A DNA stretch of 64,000 nt from Ahaetulla prasina (taxonomy: Eukaryota; Chordata; Lepidosauria; Squamata; Colubridae). Below are positions 51,951 through 62,737 of this stretch, in pieces. The notes under the pieces were generated by a model, which did no database searches, had not been told where the DNA came from, and saw only the letters and a program-made list of their open reading frames with translations. A program made the position numbers and the translations under genes. Each line of letters opens with the position of its first letter. Position 1 is the first letter of the stretch. The DNA lies in assembly GCF_028640845.1 (NCBI RefSeq), contig NC_080543.1, positions 9,455,959-9,519,958 on the forward strand. Direction: 5' to 3'.

Positions 51951-52479
51951 AGAGAATCTACACCAGAAACTTAGCTAGAACCATTATCTAATACTCAAGT
52001 TGCAGAAAGCGAGAATCAGTGGTTTCCAGTACATCTACCACAAGCATCAGCAACTCAGCAACTAAATATATGTACTGAATCTAAAAGCATTCTCTGCCAA
52101 GCTTATTGGGCACAGCACTTTCTTAATACATTTCTACATTAAAAAAAAAAAAAGGAAGAGGGAAAATGTGTGTTTGTTTGCAGTGTTGCGGGCCATAATC
52201 CATAAAAACACCGAGCAATTTCTTAATTAAATGCATTCTTAAGTAGTACTGCAGATGCAGCCGAAGGAGAGCCTAAATGCAAAGTGGAATTCTTATCTTG
52301 ACACTCAAACCCAGCCAGGCAGAGAATATAGAAAGGGGACGATGAAAGTTTGGCCTCTCCCCAGACGCTATCAAACTACAATGCCCAGCAGTCCCGGCAA
52401 GCGACATGATGTGGGATGCCTAGACAGCACCGTGTTCCCAAAATGTAATTCAGAGAATGTAAGCTGAATTGATGATGGC

Positions 52480-52575
52480 TAAGCATTTCCCTCTCTTGAA
52501 GGAGCTCCGTTGGTTGTCAATTTGGTTCTGGGTCCAATTCAAGATTCTAATTGTTACTTTAAAGCCTTACATCAG
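52480..52575 (+). mobile_element. Old L2-type fragment
   Basis: A frame reading LLKELRWLSIWFWVQFKILI matches the 'LHWLPV.fRV.FKvL' block of L2 RTs. Otherwise decayed. Confidence 0.6.
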
Positions 52576-52682
52576 GGCAGTGATGGAATTCAATTTTTTT
52601 TTTACTACCGGTTCTGTGGGCGTGGCTTGGTGGGCGTGGCAGGGGAAGGATACTGCAAAATCCCCTTTCCCTCCCCACTCCT
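52576..52682. mobile_element. hAT MITE left part (CAGTGGTGGGTTTCA family)
   Basis: CAGTGATGGAATTCAATTTT then CTACCGGTTCTGTGGGCGTG; it ends where an ATAAT repeat (52684-52723) begins. Confidence 0.7.
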
Positions 52683-52723
52683 AAATATAATATAATATAA
52701 TATAATATAATATAATATAATAA

Positions 52724-53285
52724 CAATAGAGTTGGAAGGGACCTTGAAAGCCTTCTAGTCCAACCCCCTGCCCAGGCAGGAACCATCTCAGTCAGATGGT
52801 TATCCAACATTTTCTTAAAAATTTCCAGTGTTGGAGCATTCACAACTTCTGCAGGCAAGTCGTTCCACTTATTAATTGTTCTAACTGTCAGGAAATTTCT
52901 CCTTAGTTCTAAGTTGCTTCTTTCCTTGATCAGTTTCTACCCATTGCTTCTTGTTCTACCCTCAGGTGCTTTGGAGAACAGCCGGACTCCCTCTTCTTTG
53001 TGGCAACCCCTGAGATATTGGAACACAGCTATCATGTCTCCCCTAGTCCTTCTTTTTATTAAACTAGACATACCCAGTTCCTTCAACCGTTCTTCATATG
53101 TTTTAGCCTCCAGTCCCTTAATCATCTTTGCTGCTCTTCTCTGCACTCTTTCTAGAGTCTCAGCATCTTTTTTACATCGTGGCGACCAAAACTGGATGCA
53201 ATATTCCAAGTGTGGCCTTACCAAGGCATTATAAAGTGGCACTAACACTTCACGTGATCTTGATTCTATCCCTCTGTTTATGCAG
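52724..53285 (-). mobile_element. CR1 LINE 3' part, long copy
   Basis: The minus strand retains about 150 codons of RT C-terminus ([20 protein letters not shown] to [20 protein letters not shown] and beyond) with the 3' UTR at left. The truncation near 53285 abuts a short tandem repeat (ATATATATAATGAACTTTTGC type, 53283-53345). Confidence 0.94.
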
Positions 53286-53631
53286 CATATATATAATGAA
53301 CTTTTGCATATATATAATGCATATATATAATGAACTTTTGCAAAAGGGTCCTCCCATGAAAAAAAGAGAGAACATCTGACAGCTTCGACTACACGGTTTA
53401 AATACATTTTCAAACAATCAACAAGGCAATTAAAAGGCCTCCACTTATCATTGTTTTTCGGACATTACATAACATTTTGGCTTATTCAGCACCATCTTCC
53501 TCCTCTTGAAAGTCCCCTGGGAAATATACTTCCCTTATGTCTTTTACCGAAACAATTAAGTGGGACATGGTTTCTTCCTTTTCTTAATTTCGCTTGGGTC
53601 AGCCTGACCCAACTCAAAGGGTACAAACATT

Positions 53632-53712
53632 TTTTTTTTTTGTTTACATTTATACCCCGCCCTTCTCCGAAGACTCAGGGCGGCTTACAGTGTATAAGGC
53701 AATTGTTTTATG
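53632..53712 (-). mobile_element. L2-tailed SINE, 3' fragment
   Basis: TATACCCCGCCCTTCTCCG to GGCGGCTTACAGTG then AAGGCAATTG. Same family as 49917-50199. Confidence 0.8.
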
Positions 53713-53805
53713 GCTTGTTTCCTCAGAACAGGCATCCTACATACTTCCCCTTGTTAAGTGTCTTACACGGCTAAAAAAACTCAGGTTAACTTAGGTTATA
53801 GGAAG

Positions 53806-54218
53806 CGGGGGTGAAATGTAATTTTGATACCTCAGGTTCTGTGGGCGTGGCTTGGTGGAGGTGGGGATAATGTGACTGGGTGGGTGTGGCCAACTTTTTT
53901 TTTTTACTTTTAAAAGCATTTTTTGTATAACCTCTTCGGCCGAAGAGCTTGTAGAAAAAATGCTTTTAAAAGGTTCTGACAATCCCAGCTGAGCCACGTG
54001 ATCATCAGAGGCTTTTTTTTTTACTTTTAAAAGCATTTTTTCGGCTGAAGAAAAAATGCTGTTAAAAGTAAAAAAAAAAAAACCTCTGATGATTGCGCGG
54101 CTCAGCTGGGCATTGGGCAGGGGGGGGCAGGGATTTTTGCTACCGGTTCTCTGAACCACCCGCCACCATCGCTACCGGATCACGTGATCCGGTCCGAACC
54201 GGGAGCATTTCACCCCTG
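53806..54218. mobile_element. hAT MITE (CAGGGGTGAAATG family), founder copy
   Basis: CGGGGGTGAAATG to CATTTCACCCCTG with a perfect 8-bp TSD ATAGGAAG (53798-53805, 54219-54226). Two internal hairpins (AAAAGCATTTTTT.../AAAAAATGCTTTTAAAA and CCGGATCACGTGATCCGG). Confidence 0.93.
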
Positions 54219-55633
54219 ATAGGAAGAGTACAATATGGAGTTACTTTAGGCTATATTCTTTACAGGATCTTGTAGTATTTGGCCGAAGAACTTGTAGAAA
54301 AAAATGCTTTTAAAAGGTTCTGACGATCCCAGCTGAGCCTCGCGATCATCAGAGGCTTTTTTTTTAACTTTTAAAAGCATTTTTTCAGCTGAAGAAAAAA
54401 TGCTTTCAAAAGTAAAAAAAAACAACCTCTGATGATAGCACGGCTCAGCTGGGCATGGGTGGAGGGGGGGGGCAGGGATTTTTGCTACCGATTTTCTGAA
54501 CCACCTGCTGCCATCGCTACCGGTTCAGGCGATCCGGTCCGAACCGGGAGCATTTCACCCCTGATAGGAAGAATACAATATGGAGTTACTGTATATTCTT
54601 TACAGGATCTTGTAGTATTTGGCCGAAGAGCTTGTAGAAAAAAATGCTTTTAAAAGGTTCTGATTTATCCCAGCTGAGCCTCGCGATCATCAGAGGCTTT
54701 TTTTTTAACTTTTAAAAGCATTTTTTCAGCTGAAGAAAAAATACTTTCAAAAGTAAAAAAAAAACAACCCTCTGATGATAGCACAGCTCAGCTGGGCATG
54801 GGTGGATGGAGGGGCAGGGATTTTTGCTACCGGTTTTCTGAACCACCGCTGCCATTGCTACGGTTCAGGCGATCCGTCCGAACCGAGCATTTCACCCTGA
54901 TAGGAAGAGTACAATATGGAGTTACTTTAGGCTATATTCTTTACAGGATCTTGTAGTATTTGGTATATCCACTGGAGCTTGTAGAAAAAATGCTTTTAAA
55001 AGGTTCATGCTCTTTCTCTCTCTCTGTTATTTTACTTTGTTTAAACTGTGAGCATTTTTCAGCTGAAGAAAAAATACTTTCAAAAGTAAAAAAAAAACAA
55101 CCCTCTGATGATAGCACAGCTCAGCTGGGCATGGGTGGATGGAGGGGCAGGGATTTTTGCTACCGATTTTCTGAACCACCCGCTGCCATTGCTACCGGTT
55201 CAGGCGATCCGGTCCGAACCGGGAGCATTTCACCCCTGATAGGAAGAGTACAATATGGAGTTACTTTAGGCTATATTCTTTACAGGATCTTGTAGTATTT
55301 GGCCGAAGAGCTTGTAGAAAAAAATGCTTTTAAAAGGTTCTGACGATCCCAGCTGAGCCTCGCGATCATCAGAGGCTTTTTTTTTAACTTTTAAAAGCAT
55401 TTTTTCAGCTGAAGAAAAAATACTTTCAAAAGTAAAAAAAAAACAACCCTCTGATGATAGCACAGCTCAGCTGGGCATGGGTGGATGGAGGGGCAGGGAT
55501 TTTTGCTACCGATTTTCTGAACCACCCGCTGCCATTGCTACCGGTTCAGGCGATCCGGTCCGAACCGGGAGCATTTCACCCCTGATAGGAAGAGTACAAT
55601 ATGGAGTTACTTTAGGTTATATTCTTTACAGGA
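54219..55633. repeat. Tandem array of MITE plus flank, ~340-bp units
   Basis: Units at 54219-54563 (345 bp), 54564-54899 (336), 54900-55238 (339), 55239-55584 (346) and a partial 55585-55633. Each is 60 bp of post-insertion flank (starting ATAGGAAGAGTACAATATGG) followed by a 5'-truncated MITE. The third unit contains two pieces of the sequence found outside the array at 55934-56022 (GGTATATCCACTGGA; TCATGCTCTTTCTCTCTCTC). Confidence 0.93.
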
Positions 55634-55639
55634 ATAATT

Positions 55640-55741
55640 CCATTTCCCACGCCCAGATTCCAGTACTGGCCCATGTTCCTCCCCAACCTCCTCCTTGTCT
55701 GAGTCTGCCACCAGCTCAGCTCTACTGGCGGGCAACAATAC
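55640..55741 (-). repeat. Fragment of a coding-U3 LTR
   Basis: The minus frame reads SRAELVADSDKEEVGEEHGP, parallel to PAELAAESDSEEAGEDNGP at the start of the 45018 LTR. Only the first ~100 bp (TGTATTGTTGCCCGCC start) survive. 55742-56279 is unassigned apart from the source of the array insert. Confidence 0.7.
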
Positions 55742-56281
55742 ATGTAAACTTTCTAAATAAATATCTAAAAGGTTCAGAACAGAAAACGTCAAGCAACATC
55801 TTCGGGCAATTTTTTTTTTTTAAGAGAAAACACACAGGATCCCCTGCTCAGTGGTAATAAAACCGATACTACAAGATCCAAACCAACTCCATTCCATTCC
55901 ATGCACAGCAAGAATTCCCAAACTCGCAATCAGGGTATATCCACTGGACCGGAAGATGTTTTCCAAATGTCATGCTCTTTCTCTCTCTCTGTTATTTTAC
56001 TTTGTTTAAACTGTGAGCAATTTTTTTTTTTAAATTAGGTTGCTGGGGAGAACATGACATGAGCTTCTGTAAAAAGCTACCGACAGATACATCCAGTCTC
56101 CTAAATTTGCTCTTCCAATAGGTTTTTACGCCACCAGTGCCTGGCCCGGCCCGGGTTGCAAGTGGGTCACTATGAAGAGGAGAAATCTTAATTTGATTTC
56201 TTGGGGATTCAAGATCTTGCTATAGACAGAAGCAAACAGGGGAAAGTTATCTGTATTTATAGTCGGGGATGAATTTGGGGG

Positions 56282-56365
56282 TCCTTTGTGCCTTGTGAGC
56301 TTGGTGGTTTTCTTGAAGATGTTTCGTTACCAAACTAGGGAACATCAACAGTGCTACAGAGGAGC
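56282..56365 (-). mobile_element. Hammerhead-like repeat, copy
   Basis: The minus strand has CTGTTGA, a 19-nt stem region and GAAAC, then GAAAACCACCAAGCTCAC. One core substitution (U for A). A GGA run follows at 56375-56410. Confidence 0.5.
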
Positions 56366-56433
56366 GAGGTGTATTGGAGGAGGAGGAGGAGGAGGAGGAG
56401 GAGGAGGAGGACTGTGGGGTCTGTTGAACCACA

Positions 56434-56700
56434 AGGGCCTCTTGTGGCGCAACAGGCTAATGCAGTCTGTTATTAACACAGCTGCCTGCAATTACAATTA
56501 CTGCAGGTTCGAGTCCCACCAGGCCCAAGGTTGACTCAGCCTTCCATCCTTTATAAGGTAGGTAAAATGAGGACCCAGATTGTTGGGGGCAATAAGTTGA
56601 CTTTGTATATAATATACAAATGGATGAGACTATTGCCTTACACAATGTAAGCCGCCCTGAGTCTTCGGAGAAGGGCGGGATATAAATTCAAATTTTAAAA
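56434..56700 (+). mobile_element. tRNA-derived SINE with L2-type tail
   Basis: Plus-strand full-length copy: GGCCTCTTGTGGCGCAACAG head, B box GGTTCGAGTCCC, and tail AAGCCGCCCTGAGTCTTCGG. A poly(A)-like end follows ATATAAATTC. Confidence 0.9.
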
Positions 56701-56704
56701 AAAA

Positions 56705-56785
56705 TGCTCTCCGAATCTCGTTATTTTCTTGGAGATGTTTCATTACCCAACTAGGGAACATCATCAGTATTAGAAAGGGGTAGGA
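56705..56785 (-). mobile_element. Hammerhead-like repeat, best core
   Basis: Minus strand 56767-56737 reads CTGATGA, 19 nt (TTCCC, loop TAGTT, GGGTAA), then GAAAC. Both core boxes match the hammerhead consensus; stem II has one mismatch. Confidence 0.6.
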
Positions 56786-56788
56786 GTG

Positions 56789-57088
56789 CAGTGGTGCCGT
56801 TCAAAATTTTTTACTACCGGTTCTGTGGGTGTTGCTTGGTGGACGTGGCATGGCTTGGTGGGTGTGGCTTGGTGGGCATGGCAGGGGAAGGATATTGTAA
56901 AATCTCCATTCCCACCCCACACCAGCGGAGGGATATTCTAAAATCCCCATTTCCTACCAATCAGCTGGGACTTGGGAGTAGATGGGGGTAGGGACAGTCA
57001 GAATTTTTACTACCGATTCTCCAAAGTACTCAAAATTTCCGCTACCGATTCTCCAGAACTGGTCAGAATCTGCTGAAACCCACCTCTG
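56789..57088. mobile_element. hAT MITE (CAGTGGTGGGTTTCA family)
   Basis: CAGTGGTGCCGTTCAAAATT at left, CTGAAACCCACCTCTG at right; flanks TAGGAGTG/GTAGGGTG. Inserted in the AGGA-rich region. Confidence 0.85.
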
Positions 57089-57094
57089 GTAGGG

Positions 57095-57480
57095 TGTGAG
57101 AAAAGGAAGAGAAGGAGGGGGGAGGAGGAGAAGGACTGTGAGGTCCTTAATGCTCTCCGAATCTTGTTGTTTTCTTGGAAACGTTTCATTACCCAACTAA
57201 GGAACATCATTAGTATTAGAATGGGGTAGGGTGTGAGAAAAGGAAGAGAAGGAGTGGGGAAGGAGGAGGAGGAAGAGGAGGAGGAGGAGGAGGAGAACTG
57301 TGGGGGTTTTGGTGTTCTCTGAACTTAGTTGCTTACTGGAAGACATTACATTACCCAACTGGGTAACATCACACCAACATCTCTGATGATTTTACCTAGA
57401 TGAAGGTTACCTAGATGGATTTTACCTAGTCTGCAAGAAAACCACCAAGCTCAGAGAACACCAAGAATCCCGCAGGGAAG
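57095..57480. mobile_element. Rearranged hammerhead-like repeats with GGA runs
   Basis: A minus copy near 57150-57230 (CTAATGA...GAAAC), a GGA run at 57250-57297, and another minus/plus pair at 57305-57475 (GTTACCTAGATGxA units, GCAAGAAAACCACCAAGCTC). A duplicated segment (GTTTTCTTGGAxAxGTTTCA) links it to 56717. Confidence 0.5.
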
Positions 57481-57484
57481 TTAT

Positions 57485-58105
57485 TTTGCTGGTTCCTCTG
57501 ATACTACAAGATAAAAGTATCAGAAACTGCATATTTGGGGATAATTATAGGAAAACTCATGGCTTCTTTTTCAATAAGAGAAGACCAAAACACGGGAATT
57601 CCTAGGAACTGATCCCTCCTAACTGGAGAACTTGGAATTTTGCCACTGGATCTCAAAAACCCAAGAAACTCTAAAAAGGCCAAATCTTTGGCGAAAATGA
57701 ATTTTGACGGTGGTCCGATAAAGATGCTGAGGTCCACGAAAGCCGAATTTAGAAACCGTCAAGACACAAGAAGGAGCACTGAGTAGCTTCTCGGGGCTCT
57801 GCTGTTGGCTGTAGATTATGACACCCGAAGTCAGCCTGGAATTTAGCAATCAGAACTGACAAGATGACCTTAACGAGGTCTGTATCACGAGGATACTTTC
57901 ATTATGCATTGCAAGAAATGGGAGCTGAAAGTGATGGTTTATGTAACTTCCAAAGGAAGATTAACTCCTGAAAGGGGAGAAATAATTACCAGCAATGGAA
58001 CTCCGTCTTCTGCATTGTAAAACAAACCAAAAAAGAAAAAACACCTTGCTATTTTTAAAAACCTTGTCCTGGTGCTTCAACAGCTACATCTGAGATTGAT
58101 AAAGT
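57485..58105. other. Single-copy stretch, nothing recognised
   Basis: No family or exon evident. A TCAGAAAC/GTATCAG short inverted phrase lies near 57500. Confidence 0.4.
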
Positions 58106-58795
58106 TTGCCAACAGGTCCTCCATTACTGAAACCCACCATTTACCCAGATCATCAAAAGATAGTCAGAAGATGTGCAGCAGCTGCCAAAAAAGCCAGCAC
58201 AGTTCTGGGCTGCATAAACAGAGGGATAGAATCAAGATCACGTGAAGTGTTAGTGCCACTTTATAATGCCTTGGTAAGGCCACACTTGGAATATTGCATC
58301 CAGTTTTGGTCGCCACGATGTAAAAAAGATGTTGAGACTCTAGAAAGAGTGCAGAGAAGAGCAACAAAGATGATTAGGGGACCGGAGGCTAAAACATATG
58401 AAGAACGGTTGCAGGAACTGGGTATGTCTAGTTTAATAAAAAGAAGGACTAGGGGAGACATGATAGCAGTGTTCCAATATCTCAGGGGTTGCCACAAAGA
58501 AGAGGGAGTCAAGCTATTCTCCAAAGCACCTGAAGGCAGGACAAGAAGCAATGGGCGGAAACTAATCAAGGAGAGAAGCAACTTAGAACTGAGGAGAAAT
58601 TTCCTGACAGTTAGAACAATCAATAAGTGGAACAACTTGCCTGCAGAAGTTGTGAATGCTCCAACACTGGAAATTTTTAAGAAAATGCTGGATAGCCATT
58701 TGTCTGAAATGGTGTAGGGTTTCCTGCCTAAGCAGGGGGTTGGACTAGAAGACCTCCAAGGTCCCTTCCAACTCTGTTATTATGTTTTGTTATAT
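58106..58795 (+). mobile_element. CR1 LINE 3' part, best preserved
   Basis: The frame 58106-58717 is open for about 203 codons: [40 protein letters not shown] and EVVNAPTLEIFKKMLDSHLS, the end of CR1 RT. The 3' UTR GGACTAGAAGACCTCCAAGG ends in TTATTATG-like units near 58782. RT catalytic motifs are lost by 5' truncation. Nearly intact coding implies recent insertion. Confidence 0.95.
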
Positions 58796-58849
58796 AAGTC
58801 TTCGCTCTAATGTACTTTGGGATACATTGAACTAGAAGGGAAATCATTC

Positions 58850-58925
58850 ATGGTGCTCTCTGAGCTTGGTTGTTTTCTTGCTGACATTTCATTACCCAAC
58901 TAGGTAACGTTGTCAGTCTACAAGG
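58850..58925 (-). mobile_element. Hammerhead-like repeat, decayed core
   Basis: Minus: CTGACAA...GTTACCTAGTTGGGTAAT with a perfect 5-bp stem II, GAAAT instead of GAAAC, then GCAAGAAAACAACC. Confidence 0.5.
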
Positions 58926-59072
58926 GAGTGTGGTTTGCAGTAGTGGCCAAAATTGAGGGAACCTTTTGGGAAAAGTGTATTTGATGGCTAATAACACTAC
59001 CTTTTTTTTTTTTTTTGGAAGTTTCAAGATAATCATATTTCACTGCTGGAATGGCCTGGGAATAGCCCAGAC

Positions 59073-59326
59073 CAGTGGTGGGTTTCAACTTTTTTTTACT
59101 ACGGGTTCTGTGGGTGTGGCTTTGTGGGCATGGCATGGCTTGGTGGGTGTGGCATGGGAAGGATACTGCAAAATCCCCATTTCCTCCCAATCAGCTGGGA
59201 TTAGGAAGGCAGAGAATAAATGGGGGTGGGGCCAGTCAGAATTTTTACTACCGGTTCTCTGAACTACTCAAAATTTCTGCTATTGGTTCTCCAGAACTGG
59301 TCAAAACCTGCTCAAACCCACCTCTG
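59073..59326. mobile_element. hAT MITE inside Tc1
   Basis: CAGTGGTGGGTTTCAACTTT to TCAAACCCACCTCTG; flanks GCCCAGAC/GCCCAAAC (one change in 8). Confidence 0.9.
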
Positions 59327-59480
59327 GCCCAAACCTTAACCCAATGGAAAATCTATGGAGCCGACTAAAGAAACTTGTTAGTCAGAAGTGACACAGCAAT
59401 AAAACCCAGTTAACAGAAGCCATCATTCAATCTTGGTTTCATGTTAGAACAGCTGCAGAACTAAGAGACTTGGTTCACTC

Positions 59481-60031
59481 TGTTCTGTTTCCCTCCCCCC
59501 AATACTCCCAGCAAAGAGTCAGTCAGAGGCCTCCTTTTCTCCTTTTATTTACATAGATATATGTCCTGGCCACGTCTACCCACGGGCCTGCCAAGTTTCT
59601 GGAGATAACGAGGAAATTATAGATAAGGCCAGAATTACTCACGAATATATTCTTCCCTCCAATGAAACAGTTTGCCCGCGCAAATTCATTGCTTTGTCCA
59701 AGACAAAAAACCAGGAAGTCCCGCCTCCTATTTATAGTCTCTGCAGATGTCACTGCATGACAATTATGACTTGGCTTTATCCCAACACTGCTTCTGCTGC
59801 GCGCGCCGATCACGCCTGCGCAGCCTTGCATCACTCCAAAACTGTTCTTGGGGCGTTGCCAAATCAGAAGAAGGCTCCAGGGAATCAGGTCTTGCCGGCC
59901 CCTCCTCCTCCCTTTGAGTGGGTGCCAGGGAGGGAAAGGGTTCAAGAGAAGCAGGGCTTGCCAGGTCTTCTCCCTCACTTTCTGAATCATCCGAGTCCAG
60001 GAGTCCGGGTCCAGGAACCTGGGTCACAACA
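59481..60031 (-). repeat. Gypsy solo LTR (same family as 643-3100), TSD cactc
   Basis: 551 bp; CACTC at 59476-59480 and 60032-60036. The minus strand starts TGTTGTGACCCAGG and ends GGGAAACAGAACA. The U3 frame is intact from the LTR start to a stop at 59764-59766, with FWSDARLRRRDRRAQQK. TATAAATA is at about 59727-59736. A 13-bp change (TGCATGACAATTATGAC region) distinguishes it from the complete element. Confidence 0.95.
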
Positions 60032-60294
60032 CACTCCATGGGAAGAGGTTGTAAGCCCGTCATTCATGCTAAAAGTTATCCAACTAAATATCAACTGACA
60101 TGGTGATAATTTTTGCATATCTCGTTTTTTCTACGTGTTTCCCTTTTCTTCTTTATACTGTAATTGCTTGATCGCTGGTCTAGTAAACAACCCAATATCC
60201 TGCTTTCATAGCTTATTTAATATATCATATTTTAACAAACTATGACTTGCCACAAGAATTGAAGTCACTTCATCTATAGCCTATCGACATTTTT

Positions 60295-60446
60295 TGATTC
60301 TAAATCAATAAGAAAATAATCACAGGGTTGTAAGGGACCTTGGAGGTCTTCTAATCCAACCTGCTGCTAAAGCAACTAACGGTATACTATTTCAGACAGA
60401 TAGTTGTCCAAGATCTTCTTAGAAACCTTTAGTTATGGGAGTATCC
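60295..60446 (-). mobile_element. CR1 LINE, first segment
   Basis: Antisense CR1 UTR from GGGTTGTAAGGGACCTTGG to GTATCC, continuing at 60822-61082 after the SINE. Confidence 0.9.
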
Positions 60447-60457
60447 ACAACTTCTGA

Positions 60458-60810
60458 AGGGGCCGGGGTGGCTCAGTGGCTAAGACACTGAGCTTGTCAA
60501 TCAAAAAGTCGGCAGTTCAGTGGTTTGAATCCCTAGTGCCGCGTAACGGGGTGAGCTCCCGTTACTTGTCCCAGCTTCTGCCAACCTAGCAGTTTGAAAG
60601 CATGTAAAAAAATGCAGGTAGAAAAATAGGGACCACTTTGCTGGGAAGGTAACAGTGTTCCGTGTGCCTTTGGCATTTAGTCATGCCAGCCACATGACCA
60701 TGGAGATGTCTTCAGAGAGCGCTGGCTCTTCGGCTTTGAAACAGAGATGAGCACCGCCCCCTAGAGTCAGGAAGAACTAGCACATATGTGCAAGGGGAAC
60801 TTTTACCTTT
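60458..60810 (+). mobile_element. Complete tRNA-derived SINE (Sauria/Squam-like), TSD 11 bp
   Basis: Head GGTGGCTCAGTGGCTAAGAC (A box), B box GGTTTGAATCCCT, body with CCAGCCACATGACCATGGAG, tail GGGGAACTTTTACCTTT. Perfect TSD ACAACTTCTGA at 60447-60457 and 60811-60821. The family name is tentative. Confidence 0.93.
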
Positions 60811-60821
60811 ACAACTTCTGA

Positions 60822-61082
60822 GGACAAGCCATTCCTCTGATTAATTGTTCTGACTGTCAAGGAATTTCTCCTTAGTTCTAGGTTGCTTCTCTCCTTGATC
60901 AGTTTTCATCCATTGCTTCTTGTCCTGCCTTCAGTTGCTTTGGAGAATAGCTTGACTCCCTCTTCTTTGTGGCATCCCCTTAGATATTGGAAGACCGCTA
61001 TCATGTCACCCTTAGTCCTTCTTCTCATTAAACTAGAAATACCCAGTTCCAGCAACCGTCCTTCATACGTTTTAGCCTCCAG
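60822..61082 (-). mobile_element. CR1 LINE, second segment
   Basis: Continues 60295-60446: antisense of the NNLPxEV to [15 protein letters not shown] region. Confidence 0.92.
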
Positions 61083-61276
61083 CCCATAACTTCCGGAGGC
61101 AAGTCCTTCCACTGATCAATTGTTCTAACTGTCGGAAAATGTCTCCTTAGTTCTAGGTTGCTTCTCTCCTTGATTAGTTTCCCTCCATTGCTTCTTATCC
61201 TGCCTTCAGGTGCTTTGGAGAATAGGTTGACCCTTTCTTCTTTGTGGCAACTCCTCGAATATCAGAACGCTGCTAG
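61083..61276 (-). mobile_element. Second CR1 copy, tandem
   Basis: Restarts at ATAACTTCCGGAGGCAAGTC, i.e. the same CR1 region again, so a second truncated copy or a local duplication. Confidence 0.85.
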
Positions 61277-61432
61277 GTGAGAAGCCTACAGCTGGAAGAG
61301 GTCATTCGGCATCCCCTGCTCCACAAAGCAATTTGGATTAAAATTTCAGACCCTTCTATTTCAACAGACCGAATGATAGGAAATGAAGTATTTCCCTGGG
61401 TACCTTTAGTTGGAGACCAGACCTGTTGCATC

Positions 61433-62019
61433 TGTAGGAAGTTAGCACACACCCTCTCCTAAGAAAATGAAATATTCTAGGAAATATTAAAAAGGCAGAA
61501 TATTATATTTCCCTGGATGAGAAATGGAGAAACATGTTTTTAGGCAGGAAGCAGACTCACTCTTAATAGCCCCCACCCTCCTCAACAGCCCACAGCAGAT
61601 GTCCGCACTTAAGAGATAAAGAGATAGCTAGGTCTATTCATAAGCAAATGCCCTCACCCAAGATCCAACAAAGGTAGGATTAGCCCTCTACCCATCTAGC
61701 AACAGAACTCACCACATGGCACCTGGGGGGATTGCATCACCCAGCAAGGCTCAACCAAGCTTGGGACTCAGGACAGCTTACAGAATTGCCCCTGCATGGC
61801 CCCATGGAAGTCTGACAACAATCAGAACACAAACTCAAATTCAAAGCCCAACAGAGGGCAAAAAACCCAGGCACTCTCAGCATCTCTGCCCTTTTCTACC
61901 CAGGATCTCAAGCCATGTGATCCTGTTCATCAATAAAGCTTCTTTCAAAGCAACTTCCATGAATCCAGTGTCTTTTCCCCCCACTTGGAACTGAACCCAG
62001 AAGGACATTTCTTCCAACA
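61433..62019 (+). repeat. ERV-like solo LTR, TSD catc
   Basis: 587 bp; TGTAGGAAG to CTTCCAACA, CATC at 61429-61432 and 62020-62023. AATAAAGC near 61938 marks the R end; CAATCAGAAC resembles an inverted CCAAT context. Reference copy for 18282-19241 and 47936-48881. Confidence 0.93.
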
Positions 62020-62204
62020 CATCTCGACACGTAAAGATCACAGACACCGTAGCTTTCCGCATTCTAGAAAATAGGCGTATCTTCGCTATGGTGGGTCCCC
62101 ATAATTACAAGGAAGAAAAGAAGCTCCTAATGGCTAAATGAGCTCTCCCTCTTGTTACTGCAACCCAGGGAATAAATCCACAATATTTACAACTCAACGT
62201 GGAG

Positions 62205-62280
62205 GATCTGCTTTGCATACAAAATGCCCCATGTTGAGTTCCAGGCGTTTCCAGGTAAGATTAGGAATGGCGGATTCCAT
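62205..62280 (+). mobile_element. SINE head fragment
   Basis: GGATCTGCTTTGCATACAAA then GTTGAGTTCCAGGC resembles a tRNA-SINE A/B box region common in lizards. The surrounding 62024-62490 is otherwise unassigned. Confidence 0.4.
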
Positions 62281-62527
62281 AGATTCCTCTTAATTATTTA
62301 CACACTTTTCTACTCCCTCCTTCCTAGTCTGCGTTTCTTTGCTTCATGTAAAAGTGGGGGAACAGTTGCATTATCAATGCATTATGAAAATTGGGCCCAA
62401 ATAGAATTGAAATAATGGATACTTAGACCACAAATTAAATACGTGAGAGGAAGGGGAATACACATGGACTTTTTCACTGTCTCTCCATGGATGCTGTGCC
62501 TATGTGTTTTGTCTATTACTTTCTCTT

Positions 62528-62594
62528 TCTGTCTCTCACCACTCTCTGTTTCTGTCTCTGTCTCTGTCTCTCTGTCTCTGTCTCTCTCTGTGTG

Positions 62595-62635
<41 letters not shown>

Positions 62636-62636
62636 T
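62528..62636. repeat. (CTGT)n/(CTCT)n microsatellite
   Basis: TCTCTGTCTCTG, then GTCT units, then CT units. GACA-type on the minus strand. Confidence 0.92.
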
Positions 62637-62737
62637 AATTTCCAAGCCAGCATTGGTGGATTGCTGGATGTGGGGGGCCAAGTACCCCCCTCAGTATTTC
62701 TTTCTGTAGTGGGCTGATAACCAGAAAGTAGAGCTGA

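Larger units (their letters stand above)
58938..60165 (+). mobile_element. Tc1/mariner with nested hAT and LTR
   Basis: Left TIR CAGTAGTGGCCAAAATTG. The transposase end is interrupted at 59073 by a hAT and at 59481 by an LTR; WPGNSP..., [13 protein letters not shown] and LVHS pieces remain. The right TIR is lost near 60165. Confidence 0.88.

Noticed and set aside
60470..60545. tRNA gene
   Set aside because: A and B boxes are present but the sequence continues into a SINE body with a TSD; no acceptor-stem closure.
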